A stretch of 40,511 bases of DNA from Chara braunii (Eukaryota > Streptophyta > Charophyceae > Charales > Characeae). Each line of letters starts with the position of its first letter. Position 1 is the stretch's first letter. The notes beneath the pieces are model-generated. The model did not search any database and was not told where the DNA came from. It was given only the letters and a program-made list of their open reading frames with translations. The stretch lies in NCBI GenBank assembly GCA_003427395.1, contig BFEA01000135.1:163559-204069 (forward strand). The letters run 5' to 3'. The translations under genes were made by a program, and so were the position numbers. Shown here piece after piece: positions 40,291 through 40,511 of this stretch.

Positions 40291-40511
40291 ATTTGCTTTT
40301 TTTTTTAATACACATCTTATGCTCTTTCTCTTAGAGATCCCGTTCTGTCTGTCTGTCTGTGTGTGTGTCTGCCTGTGTCTAGGAATGAATGAACAAGACC
40401 TCTCTCTCTCTCTCTCTCCCTCCCTCCCTCTCAGTGGTTGTCTGTCTTCGTCTCTGTCTATTTTGCCGGCGCCACCGTGAGACGAATACATCATCTCTGG
40501 TTCTCTTCCCC
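40291..40511. other. End of window, intronic
   Basis: T9 run, (TGTC)n and another (CT)n tract at 40401-40425. No exon recognised before the window ends. Confidence 0.4.

Noticed and set aside
39549-40494. Long RE- and SL-rich open frames on both strands
   Set aside because: They are translations of the (CT)n/(GA)n repeat, which has no stops in several frames.

Overview
This is a nuclear eukaryotic window, most likely from a streptophyte. I favour a charophyte green alga such as Chara, or an early-diverging land plant, but the sequence does not settle the species. The evidence is one gene in many long-intron pieces with a plant PTB3-type protein, decayed LINE and MITE elements, plant-type mitochondrial fragments (nad2, nad4, nad5, rps12, trnK), abundant (CT)n/(GA)n microsatellites and an assembly gap. 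There is no operon structure, no CRISPR array and no bacterial gene organisation. Most open frames in the window are noise between real exons.

Layout. 1-2640: intergenic, with a 425-bp PIF/Harbinger-like MITE at 1178-1602. 2640-2974: CT-rich leader. 2975-19006 (+): a complete 14-exon gene for a four-RRM polypyrimidine tract-binding protein (471 aa), rebuilt exon by exon with consistent phases; one intron is GC-AG. Its introns hold a TA-flanked fold-back MITE family, minisatellites, an LTR-retrotransposon primer-binding-site relic, a U2 snRNA-like segment, and repeated upstream copies of 3' splice sites with exon starts. 19007-22500: downstream sequence full of diverged local duplications. 22500-27000: AT-rich, with mitochondrial trnK and rps12 debris. 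27010-28172: GC-rich block, then two inverted TIR elements with microsatellite cores, one containing a 511-base N gap. 28246-29840: nad5 debris, an RT-like fragment and tRNA-like (SINE) sequence. 30256-37380 (-): a decayed APE/RT LINE, split in ORF1 by about 640 bp of mitochondrial DNA (nad4 end and nad2 start). 38562-39620 (+): first exon of a second gene, with a PPR-like segment; its intron is a huge CT-rich compound repeat running toward the window edge.

The most interesting signal is in the PTB gene. Introns 1, 3, 8, 9 and 11 carry degenerate upstream copies of their own 3' splice sites, most with the start of the following exon. Two of these copies keep an AG acceptor and would cause premature stops if spliced in. 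Intron 11 also carries the 5' half of U2 snRNA. Whether these are only intron growth by tandem duplication, or serve as poison exons for PTB autoregulation, needs RNA evidence.
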